DNA of 64,000 bases from Calliopum simillimum. Its lineage: Eukaryota; Arthropoda; Insecta; Diptera; Lauxaniidae. Location of the stretch: the NCBI GenBank assembly GCA_951812925.1, contig OX638370.1, positions 7,216,001 through 7,280,000 of the forward strand. Reading direction: 5' to 3'. Positions 12,736 through 23,150 of the stretch are shown one piece after another; position 1 is the first letter of the stretch; the number at the start of each line of letters is the position of its first letter. The position numbers were made by a program, and so were the translations under genes. The notes under the pieces are model-generated. The model ran no database searches. It was not told where the DNA came from and saw nothing but the letters and a program-made list of their open reading frames with translations.

Positions 12736-12990
12736 GGATTGGTACAAAAAAAATCATGCGTGCAAAAACAGCAATGTCAACAAGGGCTTAAAATTACGTC
12801 ACCTACCTTAGTCTGCAAAACAATTGATCTGTCATTGACGCCGAAGACAATCAAGTCTGGTTTCAGGGCAACAGGGATGATGCCATTCGATCCAGACATT
12901 TTCAGTGACGCTGATTTTGTTGAAGCCGTTGAGCAGAATTTGTCAATGTTTCCAAAACAAATTAATTTTGTCTTCTTCTCTATTTGATTG
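12736..12990 (+). pseudogene. C-terminal fragment of a pogo/Tigger-type (DDE) transposase
   Basis: One frame reads LTPKTIKSGFRATGMMPFDP followed by DIFSDADFVEAVEQN. This is the conserved tail of pogo/Tigger/jerky-type transposases (pattern xTPxxIxSGFRxTGIxPFxP followed by an acidic DxDF), which lies after the catalytic DDE domain. The DDE triad and the DNA-binding region are absent, and the upstream 120 bp give no clear homology, so this is a remnant. The frame stays open for 82 codons, so decay is moderate. A domesticated exon is possible but unsupported, as no splice context is evident. Confidence 0.7.
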
Positions 12991-13667
12991 CGTTTTACTT
13001 TATATTTTTCCATTTTTAGCCGTTTTCTTAAGTTTGCCCACAGCCGATCCAAACAATTTTTTTTTTTTCATAAATTATCACTTCACTATTTTTTTAATAT
13101 AATTTTTCCAACGGATGAAATCAATTTACTTTCTGCACCACTAGTTAGCTAAGCTCTCTAGCTTTCCATTGATACTTATATATCAGCATAATATACATTT
13201 GGTCAAAAGTTATAAGTCCAAAATAAAAAGGTGCCCACAACCGACACTATTCCCCTAATAACTACTAGCCTGAAATTGAATTTTTGCACTGGAAAGAGGC
13301 TATGCGATTTATGAAGTAATTGTTTCAAAAATGGTTTTGAAAACTTCCGTCTGGACAATGATCTATGAAAGTTTTCCGAAATCTCAAAGTGACGATAAAA
13401 ATATGGTTTGAAGTTGACAAAGATTCAGTATTGTACCAATCTATAACACAGAAGTACAAAGTTTTGTTTTTTGGCAGCTGAGGATTGTGTTACAAAAGTA
13501 ATTTTTTCCATAGAATCCAAGGTCGGAATGGAGCTGTTACGTCAAGATTTTGAGTTATTTGAGGTTATGTATACAAAAAATTGCATACTGAGCTACTTTT
13601 GAGGGCCAAAAGTGGGTTCGTATTCATACAAATTTTTAAAAAACTTGCTAAAATCATAATAATAAAA
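12991..13667. other. Non-coding AT-rich DNA
   Basis: No gene, RNA or repeat recognised. Confidence 0.5.
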
Positions 13668-14098
13668 ATTAATTTTTAAATAAAATTTTAGTCATATACG
13701 TGCAAAGATCGATTTTCATTTAAATCTATAAATGCATTTTCTAACACATAATTATTAGAAATTGAGTAACGGATTACAAAAGACATATGTTTCGCCTTTT
13801 GCTCACAAATACTCATCAGACTATTTTTATTGTAATTATAATTATTTTTATCTTATTAAATTAATTACACGTAATTGAAAAATTGTAAGTTGAAAAACTT
13901 TGTGTTTGAGCAGGAGTTGAACCGAGGACGTCATGGTTGGTACAACTCTCAAGCGCAGCGAACGCTTAGACCGATACTCCATTGTTGCCCTGTTACGAAG
14001 TCGACTTGTCAAAATTATGTGCTAGAAAATGCATTGATAGATTTATTTGAGAATCGATTTGTGCAAATATATGACTAAAAGTTTATTTAAAAATTAAT
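13668..14098. mobile_element. Inverted-repeat element with an internal tRNA-like module, copy 1
   Basis: Both ends begin ATTAATTTTTAAATAAA and continue inward for about 85 bp as imperfect inverted repeats (left 13668-13755, right about 14014-14098), including TTTTAGTCATATA, TGCAAAGATCGATT and AATGCATTTTCTA. Between them lie a segment with ACATATGTTTCG and ACTCATCAGACTATTTTT, and a minus-strand tRNA-like module. The left arm and middle match the element beginning at 15867. Confidence 0.75.
13908..13984 (-). repeat. tRNA-like module inside the inverted-repeat element
   Basis: On the minus strand it reads GAGTATCGGTCTAAGCG (box A region, about 13963-13980), then after some 40 bases the box B GGTTCAACTCC (13913-13923). 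The start resembles a leucine/serine-type tRNA D-arm (GGTCTAAGCG). Acceptor pairing is not seen, so it is probably tRNA-derived and not a functional tRNA. Confidence 0.55.
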
Positions 14099-15866
14099 TT
14101 TCATTATAAACATGTCATTAAGCAACACACTGAAAAAATTCTTAAAAATATTTAATAAAACTAGTGATAAAAATACAACCCTAAACACAACACTGTCGAC
14201 CAACACCATACTATACTACAAATGCGTAAAATCAACAATAACAATATTGAACATAGTGAAAAGATACAAAACAAAAATATAAATTTAACCGCTATCTTAT
14301 TGTTATTGTTGCTATTATTATGTAAATTTAGTGTTGTATAGTGTAACAAATAACAAAAAACATTTAAATTAGGCGCTACTAACAAGTTTCTAAGCAATGG
14401 GCGCTCTCTACTGAAACGTAACGTTGATGAAGCATCAAAAATAAAAATTTTTTAGGTTCCGCGTACAAAACCATAAAATTTTGGACGAAAACAAGCAACT
14501 AGTGCCCTACAGATCTAAAGCATAAACTTTTTTAACAATTTTACGTAAAAAAACAAAAAAAAAATAATGTCAACAGTAAAACTTTACCACGAAAACTGGA
14601 GTAAAACGTGACATGGTTCTAGATTTTTTTGTAAATTTTTCATTGTTAAATTTGGTTTACTCTTTCATTATTTTTTTTTTTTTTTTGTAGTTACTGTTTA
14701 TTGTGTTAACTGGATTTTTATTTTTTTTTTTTTGGTAAAAAGTTGTGAAGCATTTTTCTTTCATAAACTTAAATTTTGTTTGGACTTCAATTTTGCTTTC
14801 GTTCTGCTGCTTTCATGCGGCAAGATTGTACTACTTTAAACGCATTTTTGATTATAGTTTTGTGAATCATGATCTGTACCTGGAGGCTGAGCAGCATTTG
14901 AATGGAAATTGCAATGATATTAAGAAACCTATAGGAGTTCAATGCACTACTGTCACTTGTCTTTTGTTCCTGGACTTTTATTGTCCTTGATTATTTCCTT
15001 TTAAGTTCTATGAAATTTCCTCGTTTTACTAAATATTTTCCATATTTTCAAGTCAATTTTGCATGTAGAAAATATCAAATTTGAATATCTTGTAAAAAAT
15101 TATAAAGATCACTTATCTTACTTGACTAAAATTGTGTTTACAACCAAGAACTGTCAAAGTCTCTAATATTCGACTATCAAAGTATTTTGCTGCCTATGCC
15201 ATTAATCAGATACCATAAATTTCATTAAAAAAACATTTTGAACAGAACATCTTCCTTCAAGACACACAGTTATTCAAACAATAACATATCAATCTAAAAT
15301 CCAAACTATCGAAATATTGAAAATAAAAACGAAACTATGCAAAATTATGTCAAAAAATTTAAGTTTTTTATGCAAAAAAAAATCATTGATTATTACGGTA
15401 AAACTTGTTGACCCAGTAGCATACAAAAGATAATATTCTTGTTAAAGTTCATGGTATAAAAGAAAATTTGAAAAATGAAACCAGCAATATATTTTTTTGA
15501 TTGATACATATGTGGCTGAGAATTATAACTGTATTTAGCGTAGTTTGCTCAAAGCAATAATATGATTAGCTTTATGGAAATAAAACCAAATATATAAAAA
15601 TAATTATTAATTTAAGTTTTAATATGCTTAAGGTATAATTTTGGATTGATTATGACCATATGTTTTTCACAATTAATTAATATATTCCATAAATGTGAAA
15701 ACTTAATTGTGGATTAATTAAGTGGTTCTTAGAGAATAGGGCGAAGAAAGAAAAAATTGATTTTTTTGTCATTCTGTTTAAAATTGAGTAGTTTAATTTA
15801 CCTTAATATAAAAAAAGTTGGTATATGACACTAAAATTGTCAATAAAAAAAATTACATAAAACAAA
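14099..15866. other. AT-rich non-coding DNA
   Basis: No supported gene. An 81-codon plus-strand frame at 14745-14990 starts in a T-rich, hydrophobic stretch and has no recognised motif. Poly-T runs occur near 14670-14690 and 14718-14734. Confidence 0.45.
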
Positions 15867-16035
15867 AACTTTAAGAATTTTTTTAAGTGTGTTACTTAAT
15901 GACATTTTATATTGAAAATTGATTTTATTTAATTGAACTTTTAAGTCATATATTTGCAAAGATCGATTTACATATAAATCTATCAATGCATTTTTCTAAC
16001 ACATAATTATGACAAATCAAGGAACGGATTAAAAA
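15867..16035. repeat. 169-bp direct repeat, copy 1 (left arm of inverted-repeat element, copy 2)
   Basis: Base-for-base identical by eye to 16414-16582. It contains the AGTCATATATTTGCAAAGAT and ATCTATCAATGCATTTTTCT words of the left arm of the 13668 element, so the same family is present. Neither copy has the TG/CA ends of an LTR. Confidence 0.9.
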
Positions 16036-16413
16036 CACGGCTATAGTGACATATGTTTCGTCTTTCGCCACAAAGACTCATCAGACTATTTTTGTTGTAA
16101 TTATAATTATATTTATTTTACTAAATTAATTATAATTGAAAAATTGCAAGTTTGAAAACTTTTTGTGTTTTTGGTCTGGGCGGGAGACGAACCAAGGATC
16201 TCCAGGTTGGTAGCAGAAGTCGTTACCACTGCACCAGCCTTGCCCGGCTGCGAAGCCGACTTTTTGCCAGTTTTATTTGTGTGTTAATACGTATTGATAT
16301 ATCATAATTGTTGTTTTGTGTTATTTATTGATATTTGGTATAGTTGTTCCTTTGGAACAAATTCAATACCGATTGCAGGTGTTTCCACCTTATCAGGGCG
16401 TGTTCTCCCAAAT
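16036..16413. mobile_element. Interior of inverted-repeat element, copy 2
   Basis: From about 16036 to 16160 it parallels 13760-13890 (ACATATGTTTCGTC, AGACTCATCAGACTATTTTT, then AATTGAAAAATTGCAAGTT). It then carries a different tRNA-like module at 16172-16248. After this comes GTGTGTTAATACGTATTGAT, a diverged counterpart of the right arm, then unrelated sequence up to the second direct-repeat copy. Confidence 0.6.
16172..16248 (-). repeat. tRNA-like module
   Basis: The minus strand reads AAGGCTGGTGCAGTGGTAAC (box A region), then GCTACCAACCTGGAGATCC and box B GGTTCGTCTCC. It resembles tRNA-derived SINE heads. It differs in its 5' half from the module at 13908 although the surrounding scaffold is shared. 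Confidence 0.6.
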
Positions 16414-16582
16414 AACTTTAAGAATTTTTTTAAGTGTGTTACTTAATGACATTTTATATTGAAAATTGATTTTATTTAATTGAACTTTTAAGTCATATAT
16501 TTGCAAAGATCGATTTACATATAAATCTATCAATGCATTTTTCTAACACATAATTATGACAAATCAAGGAACGGATTAAAAA
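16414..16582. repeat. 169-bp direct repeat, copy 2
   Basis: Identical to 15867-16035. It runs into an A-run of more than 20 bases (about 16578-16600), after which the words ATAAAACAAAAAC also found just before copy 1 appear. Confidence 0.9.
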
Positions 16583-16624
16583 AAAAAAAAAAAAAAAAAA
16601 TAAAACAAAAACCTAAAAATGACA

Positions 16625-16705
16625 TCGATTGAGAATTGAACCCATAACCCAACGAGCATAAGAAAGTTGTCATACCATTGCAAATACAGCAGCCAACGAA
16701 GATTT
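16625..16705 (-). repeat. Third tRNA-like module near the scaffold
   Basis: Box B GGGTTCAATTC (minus strand of 16633-16643) with box-A-like GCAATGGTATGAC (16669-16681). The stem pairing is poor. Confidence 0.4.
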
Positions 16706-17101
16706 ATAAGTTGACTTACGACTGTTTTGAGATTTAGCTCTCTTTGTAAAATAATTGAATTAACATACAAAAATAAATCTACTACTGACGAGATTTATTT
16801 TAAATCTTCGTATAAGTCTCAATAGGGCTACCAATTTTGGCTTTTATCGACCAGTGGACCCACGTAACTTTGACAATTGGCATTAAGTGTCATTAAAAAA
16901 AAGCAATTGAAAGATAAATATTAAGAAGAAAAGAAAGACAACTTTAGTTTTTGGCTTCTGATATTTACTGTTAAAATAAATCTTTAGATTATAAATCTCG
17001 TCACAGCTAAATCTCTTTTGAATACGTAACAAATTATTTGAAAATCTACTTACAAATTCAAAAGACTTTCAGATCATTTTAAGATAAAATATACATAAAA
17101 T
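16706..17101. other. AT-rich non-coding DNA
   Basis: ATTTTAAATCTTCGTATAAG near 16796 and AGATTTATAAGTTGACTTAC near 16699 suggest loose inverted similarity, but no clear element could be drawn. No gene seen. Confidence 0.4.
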
Positions 17102-17361
17102 AATTGAGGAGTGGCCGTACCAAAGGGCCTAAGTACCATTTCAAGGCAAAAGTAGTGTCATAATATGAAACGGGTGGCATATTGTTAGAAATTAATAAAA
17201 TTGTTTTCTGTTTTGACTAAAAATTTTCCTGATAGTGTGAAATTGATGTTATTATGTTGAAAAAATTAAAACAGTCAAATAACAGACTATTAGGCACATA
17301 AAAATTATGACATTACATTCGAAATGGTACTTAGGCCCTTTGGTACGGCCACTCCTCAATT
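17102..17361. mobile_element. MITE with TTGAGGAGTGGCCGTACC ends, copy 1
   Basis: The ends are AATTGAGGAGTGGCCGTACC and its inverse. The inverted similarity continues inward through AAAGGGCCTAAGTACCATTT and a TATTATGAC-type word for about 65 bp. There is no coding capacity. The non-autonomous class and TA-rich target fit a Tc1/mariner- or PIF-like MITE, but the superfamily cannot be fixed. Confidence 0.8.
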
Positions 17362-17570
17362 GTTAATTTCTAGTTTTGAGGAGCAACTCCTACAAATTGC
17401 TCCTATAAGTGCATAAAAGCTTAAAGCGTTGACCACCTAAAATTAAAAAGAAATTCCAATAAAATCGAGAAGACATTCCTTTTGAAATTATAAGGTTTCT
17501 CTTAATTCAAGTTAAGCATGAAGATTGGCGCAAGGGTTGAGGCAGTGAAGAAAAGACTAGGTAAATCATT

Positions 17571-17709
17571 TAGGATATTCCTTAGAACGTGTAAAATCCT
17601 CAAAAACCTCGTAAGATCGTAAAACTGTCAAAGTTCGTATAGAATTTGACAACTATTATGAGTTTACAAGGTTTTCGGCGCGCATTTACACGTTTTAGGG
17701 AATATCCAC
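17571..17709. mobile_element. Small palindromic element (about 139 bp), copy 1
   Basis: The two halves are imperfect inverses: GGATATTCC, AACGTGTAAA, AAAACCTCGTAA and AACTGTCAAA on the left return inverted on the right. A second, better conserved copy lies at 59790-59917. Confidence 0.75.
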
Positions 17710-17794
17710 CTATTTTGTGTTTGTTATGTGAATCTTCTTTACCATCAATTTATTATTACAGAGTTTTAAGTGTTTCGGACTCATACAAAAAGTC

Positions 17795-17997
17795 TGTATG
17801 TATGTATGTATTCTCCTTTAACTCCTAGTAGGAGCATAGGGTCAATATGAAACATCTCCATTCGTCGCGATCCCTTGCAATGACTTTGGTCTCTTGCCAC
17901 AACTTTCCCGATTCTTGGATTTCCTTTTCCATCGACTTTTCTAGTTGGTTTTGGGTCTACCACGTCCTCTACTGCCTTGTGGATTCCACTCAAGAGC
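17795..17997 (-). pseudogene. 3' end of an RTE-like/endonuclease-RT LINE
   Basis: On the minus strand, separate frames give EWNPQGSRGRGRPKTN and then SGKLWQETKVIARDRDEWRC ending FILTLCSY and a stop at 17825-17827. This is the familiar C-terminal tail (W.P.G.R.RGRPKT.W...W..V...ARDR..WR..V.ALC) of LINE endonuclease-reverse transcriptases. A stop and a frameshift separate the halves, so it is dead. The 3' end continues to a TACA microsatellite (about 17795-17811), typical of LINE 3' termini. Only about 60 codons of the protein remain. Confidence 0.65.
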
Positions 17998-18005
17998 CTG
18001 GCGAC

Positions 18006-18572
18006 CCCTGGATGGATTATTAAAATATTGGTGTCATATGAAAGGTATTTTGACAGCCTATAAAAATATTTTGAACATATTTTCAATTGGATTCATAGTT
18101 TTAGAGATATGAGCTTTTTTGAAATTTTGTGAAATTTTTCAAATACAACAACAAATAAATCAACAGCACCAGCAACAACAACAACAAAAACAACAACAAA
18201 AATAACAACAACGACAAAATACCTTTCATATTACACCAATATTTTCTAAATCCATTCAGAGGTCCCAACTTATAGCGGTTTTCATAGAAGATATATATTC
18301 TGATTTTCCGATAGCTATATCTCCGAAACTAGGTCCGAGATACCCTTTTTGCTCACACATTCTTTCTAAGTGCTCAATGATTAAAAATTTGTTTCAGAAT
18401 TTTAGCGAATTTATCACTAAACGGCACATGATCCCCATTTTGACCTCCATATGACCTTGAAATATTTTTTCTCAGACGTTCTGGAAGAAAACGGACCCGG
18501 GATTCGGATTTAGGACGTCAAGGACCCTAGGAAACACATAGTCTGGTCAAAACGCCATGCCATTTTTTTTTT
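18006..18572. mobile_element. Foldback element related to the one at 21992, with a (CAA)n core
   Basis: 18022-18051 and 18217-18246 are inverted copies (29 of 30 bases by eye; they include ATGAAAGGTATTTT), enclosing a CAA/CAG run at about 18148-18212. From 18221 on, the sequence matches 22270-22590 (CCAACTTATAGCGGTTTTCA, TATATCTCCGAAACTA, CACATAGTCTGGTCAAAACG). It ends TTTTTGCAAACCTGTGT, the inverse of the left end at 21992. Confidence 0.7.
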
Positions 18573-20804
18573 TTTGCAAACCTGTGTAATTTATAATCTT
18601 GAAGAACTTTCTAAGGTTGATACTAGACCTCTCAAAGTGTTTGCAATGGCTTCTAAAGCCTTTACTCGCAAGTATGATGTGGTCTCAAAACCATTAAACT
18701 ATTAACATACATCTACGTGACGTCCAAGATGAGATTGTATCACTTTGGAGCTTTTCAGTCTATGTGTGGCTATTAAGCCGCAACTTAAACCTAACCTAAC
18801 AAAGTAAAAAATTTTCCTTTTTTCTTAAGTAGGCGTTGGCACGCCCCTAAAGAGAAAACACACTCTCACAGTTAAACCGCTGCATCGTTTTGTATGAAAT
18901 TCGGTATGGAAATAGGGTTAACATTAAGAAACGATAATAGGACTTTTTAAAGTCAAATCGCAAAATCTATTAATTGAAATAACTCAAAAACTATTAAGTA
19001 CACTGCTAAAAAATGACAAGAAAGTAATTTCAAGAAATAAATAAAAAACTAAAAATAGTGCAATAAGTAACTGTAATTAATAATGTGCTCACCTGCAGGG
19101 CAGAAAAGTCAAATTCAATGAAGCTACCACTGCCAAATTAACACAGCTGCCGAACACCAGCAACAAGTTCAATCTTAAGTGGTTTACAGAGAGGCAAACT
19201 TTTTACTAAGTTAAAACGTACGTTGCAAACATGGATTTTGTGTTTTTTGCACTACGGCAACAAGGCAAAATCACTGAAGCAGCAAGCGAGTTATTAACAT
19301 GAAATCTTTAATTTTTTATTTTTTTTTTTATTTAATCGCAATGGCTTGCGCGCGCTCTATAAAGAGTAAAATTAACATTAATTATTTAATTATAATTTTT
19401 CGTTATTTAGTGTAAGATTGTGCCACTTTTGCTGCTACGGCGGCGACGGCTGCTAACACGGTTTTATAAATTTAACACAGTTTTAGAGCAATAAAAATTT
19501 GTTTACACTTTTTTTTTTCTTTTTGCAAATATTTGCAAAAATTCAACTGTTAGTTAGTGAAACTTTTAAATTACGCTTGGTAAACAAATATTTTTTTTTA
19601 TTAAAATTTTTGCAAATTTTGTTTTTCTTTTGCAAATTCTACTTTTTTGCTTTCAATTCACAATTTCAAATTGTCAAAATTCTCGACTTAGCCTCAAATG
19701 TCAACCTTAAGCATGCGACCACTTGTGTTTCAATTCTAAGAATTTTTTACTTGCAATTCAACAATTTATGATTTTTATTTTGCACATGTTGCAGTTTTTA
19801 TTTTTCGTATTGAAAAATAACACTAAAATATTTGTTTTTTTATTTGCTCCACAGCACTTTATTTTTGTTTTTTCCAATTTATTCCGCCGACAACAAAAAC
19901 GCACACGTCCGATTCGTTTAACACTCGCGTGGTGAATAAAACCTACCAACTAACGTAGTGTCGTTTGAAGCTCCAACAGCAGCTCCAACTCATTTGCCAC
20001 GCTCTTTCGTTCGTTTTATGGATATCGCTCTCTCAGCAGCAACCTACAACATGTTGTATTTTGTTTGCTCACCTGTTGCCTGTGGCATAAAACATGTTCT
20101 AGTGCACAAAACTCACCACACTTAATACAACGTAGACTAGAACGAGTTAAAGTGTGGGGCTGGGCGCCACACCAATCATTGTGTTGTGTAGTTATTCTCT
20201 CTCTCACACTCTCTCACACACAAATTGTTGCTCCATCGCCCGCTAAATTGTCAAAAAAAACGACGTGATTGTGCATTGAAGCTGTAAAGCTGCTGCTGTT
20301 GATAAACTGATAAGCGAAAAGTTTAAAGTTGAAGGTTGTTTGTTGCATTGTTTTTGTTCTTTTTTGTTGCTGTAATGTTTTTTTTTTTTTTTTTTGGAGT
20401 GGCACAGGTTGTTTAATTTGGATTTTTTTCTGTTTTTCACAATTTTGATTGCGTTGGCGACAACGTAAACCGCTTGCCGTGGTAAACCTTGTGCGCTTTT
20501 AAAGTGGGTAATTTAGTTATCTCTGATGTTGGATTTTCTGTAGCAAAATTTTATGTCAATTTTATTATTTACACAAATTTCAATTAGCAATTTAATCATT
20601 AGTTTCGTCTTTTCATGTTGAAAAAATATAAACGCAGCCCATATGCATTGGATTAAATCCATAAGTCTCGTGTTGCTAAAATTCGGTAAAGTAAACTTTC
20701 ATTCCCCCGAGATGGAAGCGAGATGCTTGAGCAAAGATTTATAAAAAACATACATGGGTAAATCTCCGAAAAATGTATCAAAACATCCCTATTTTGGTCC
20801 TCAC
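18573..20804. other. Non-coding DNA; part may be single-copy regulatory sequence
   Basis: No supported gene. 19080-19260 and 19900-20260 are less AT-rich and free of visible repeats. The latter has a CTCTCTCTCACACTCTCTCA run (about 20198-20217), which on the other strand gives GAGA-type words used by GAGA factor in flies. Short open frames at 20016-20268 on both strands show no motif. A promoter or 5' exon of an off-window gene is possible but unproven. Confidence 0.4.
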
Positions 20805-21840
20805 CTATTTTTTAATTTTTTTTTATAACTTGAAGGTTTAAAATATGATAACTTTAACTTCTGTAACATTTTTAAAAAATTAACATAAACTTTGGGGGTT
20901 GCCATATGTTTTTTTTTTTGTAAGTTTCGCTTAAACAATATATGTAAAAAATTAAAATAAAATTTTACTCTCAAAACGCTTAAATAAACTTTGGTAAAAT
21001 CCAATATAAATTTTTAGGGTTGCCACATGGTTGTTTTCAAAAAATTATTCTAAGTATTTCTATTTTTGACTAAATTTAAATTTTTTTGTTTCAGAAACGC
21101 ACAGATTAACTTTTTTAAAACCATACAAAAATTTTCAGGGTTGCCATATGCTGTTTTTTTTTAAGTTTTGCTTAAATCATTTATTTTAAGAAAAAAATTT
21201 AAATTTAGTCTTAAAACACTTAACTTAACTTGTTAAAAATAAAGCAAAAAATTTTCGGTGTTGCATCCTATTTTTGCTGTTTGTTTTTTTAATATTTTCT
21301 TTATTTTAAGTATTAAAAACTAAGTGTTTTAAGACTAAATTTAATATTTTTTTTTTAAATAAATGGTTTAAGCAAAACCGGGTGGCAACACCGGAAGTTT
21401 TGTAAAATTTTGAAAGTTTATCTGAGCGTTTCTGAAACCAAAAATTTCAATTTAGTCAAAAAAACTAAGATTTACATAAAGGTAAGATTTTCGAAAATAA
21501 CCAGATGGCAACCGTAAAAAATTATGTTGTATTCTTAAAAAGTTTATTGAAGTGTTTTAAAACAAAATATTAATTTTTTTTTTTTAAATGGTTTTAGTGA
21601 AATTAACAAAATAAACCGGGTGGCAACACCGAAAGTTTTGTAAAATTTAAATTTTTTTTATCTGGGCGTTTCTGTAACAAAAAATTTAAATTTAGTAAAA
21701 ATAATAAGAATAATGTAAGATTTTCAAAAATAACCAGGTGGCAACCCTAAAAATTTATGTTGTATTTTTAAAAAGTTTATTGAAGTGTTCTAAAACTAAA
21801 TTTTAGTAATTTTTTTTTTTGAATAAATAGTTTAAGCAAA
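20805..21840. repeat. Head-to-head arrays of about 120-bp repeats
   Basis: In the left half the word GGGTTGCCATATG (and variants) occurs near 20895, 21016, 21138 and 21255. In the right half its inverse GGTGGCAAC occurs near 21380, 21501, 21618 and 21735. Spacing is 117 to 122 bp throughout, and orientation flips at about 21300. Two unit types alternate (one with GGTGGCAACACCGAAAG, one with AACCAGGTGGCAACCCTAAA), giving a higher-order period near 240 bp. A shorter copy of the right half lies at 54590-54899. Confidence 0.85.
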
Positions 21841-21991
21841 ACTAACAAATGATGAAATGTTGCAAAAAAACTACGGAGAATGATGAAGCGGAGAATGACA
21901 AAATGTTGCAAAAACAGTAAAATCACAATGAAAACAGCCATTTTTTTTTTAAAAAGTTGAAACTGGTGGATAGCCCCCATAATTGTTGATT
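21841..21991. repeat. Backbone next to the 120-bp arrays
   Basis: Contains GGAGAATGACAAAATGTTGC then AAAATCACAATGAAAA and GTGGATAGCCCCCATAATT. The same order recurs at 56666-56960, so it belongs to the same dispersed unit. Confidence 0.75.
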
Positions 21992-22600
21992 ACACAGGTT
22001 TACAAAAAAAAAATGTCATGGTGTTTTGACCAGACTATGTGTTTCCTAGGGATTTTGACGTCCTAGATCTGAATCCCGTTTTTTTCCAGAACGTCTGAGG
22101 AAAAAAATTTCAAGGTCATATGGAGGTCAAAATTGGGTTCATGTGTCGTTTAGTCGCTAAAACTCTGAAACTAATTTTTAATCATTGAGCTCTTAGTTCT
22201 TAAAAAGAATATGTGATCAAAAAGGGTATCTGGAACCTAGTTTTGGAGATATAGCCATCGTAAGATCTTTCTTTCATATGACATCAATATTTTACAAATC
22301 CATTCAGGGGTTCCCAACTTATAGCGGTTTTCATAGAAGATATATCCGGATCTTCCGATGGCTATATCTCCGAAACTAAGTCCGAAATACCCTTTTTGAT
22401 CACATATTCCTTTTAAGAACTAGGAATTCAATGATAAAAAATTAGTTTCGGAGTTTTAGCGAATTTATCATTAAACGACACATGACCTCGATATGACCTT
22501 AAAATATTTTTCCTCAGACGTTCTGGAAAAAACCGGACCCGGGATTCCCTAGGAAACACATAGTCTGGTCAAAACGCCGTGACATTTTTTTTTTTGACAC
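21992..22600. mobile_element. Foldback element with about 250-bp inverted arms
   Basis: Left arm about 21992-22262 and right arm about 22345-22594 are inverted copies (TGTTTTGACCAGACTATGTG, TTTCCTAGG, CGTCTGAGG, GAGATATAGCCATCG). The outer end ACACAGGTTT is kept on the left. On the right the sequence ends in T-rich DNA without it, although the relative at 18572 keeps it. There is no open frame of note. Comparison with 56940-57000 shows that this segment is an insertion into the backbone. Confidence 0.85.
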
Positions 22601-23150
22601 ATAACTTTTATTTTACTTATATAAAGATAAAATAATATGTTTAGTAATTTAAAAAAATAGTTACGCGGAGAATGATGCACACTTGCGTTCTTTACAAAAT
22701 TTTCAAACTGAGAAACTGAGGGAGATAGTCTAAATTGAGGGGCCAACTTCTATGGTTGTCAATTCTATGTATATAAAATTTCAAAGAGTTGACATAGAAA
22801 AACAGTAGCTGAAATATATATACAAACAATGTCGTACAGGTTTTTTTTTTAGAAAATAACGTAATATGCGAAACAGGCAAATTAAGTGCACTAAGAAGCA
22901 GTAAGGGACAGCAGGGAGAATGACTTTTAACACTTGACGTTATAATTTCAGAGTAAAATATTAAAATTTTTTTTAAGTAATTCGTATAGGAGCTCTGGGT
23001 ACGTATCTGTATTAAATAGTTAAAATATCAAATTTTAAATTTAAACAAGGTTTTGAGCCCCGGGACCTTTTTTGGAGACTCACCCACATACACACTTTGG
23101 CTATTTAGCAGGTAGTCAAGTGTTTCTTTGCGGTAATGTGTTCAACTCTG
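22601..23150. other. Remaining backbone and AT-rich non-coding DNA
   Basis: 22637-22730 (TGTTTAGTAA, GCGGAGAATGATGCACACTT) corresponds to 56967-57035. Beyond this nothing is recognisable. Confidence 0.6.

Noticed and set aside
15867..16582. The 169-bp direct repeats as LTRs of a small retroelement
   Set aside because: No TG/CA ends, no primer-binding site or polypurine tract, and the repeat is the arm of a family seen elsewhere as an inverted-repeat element.
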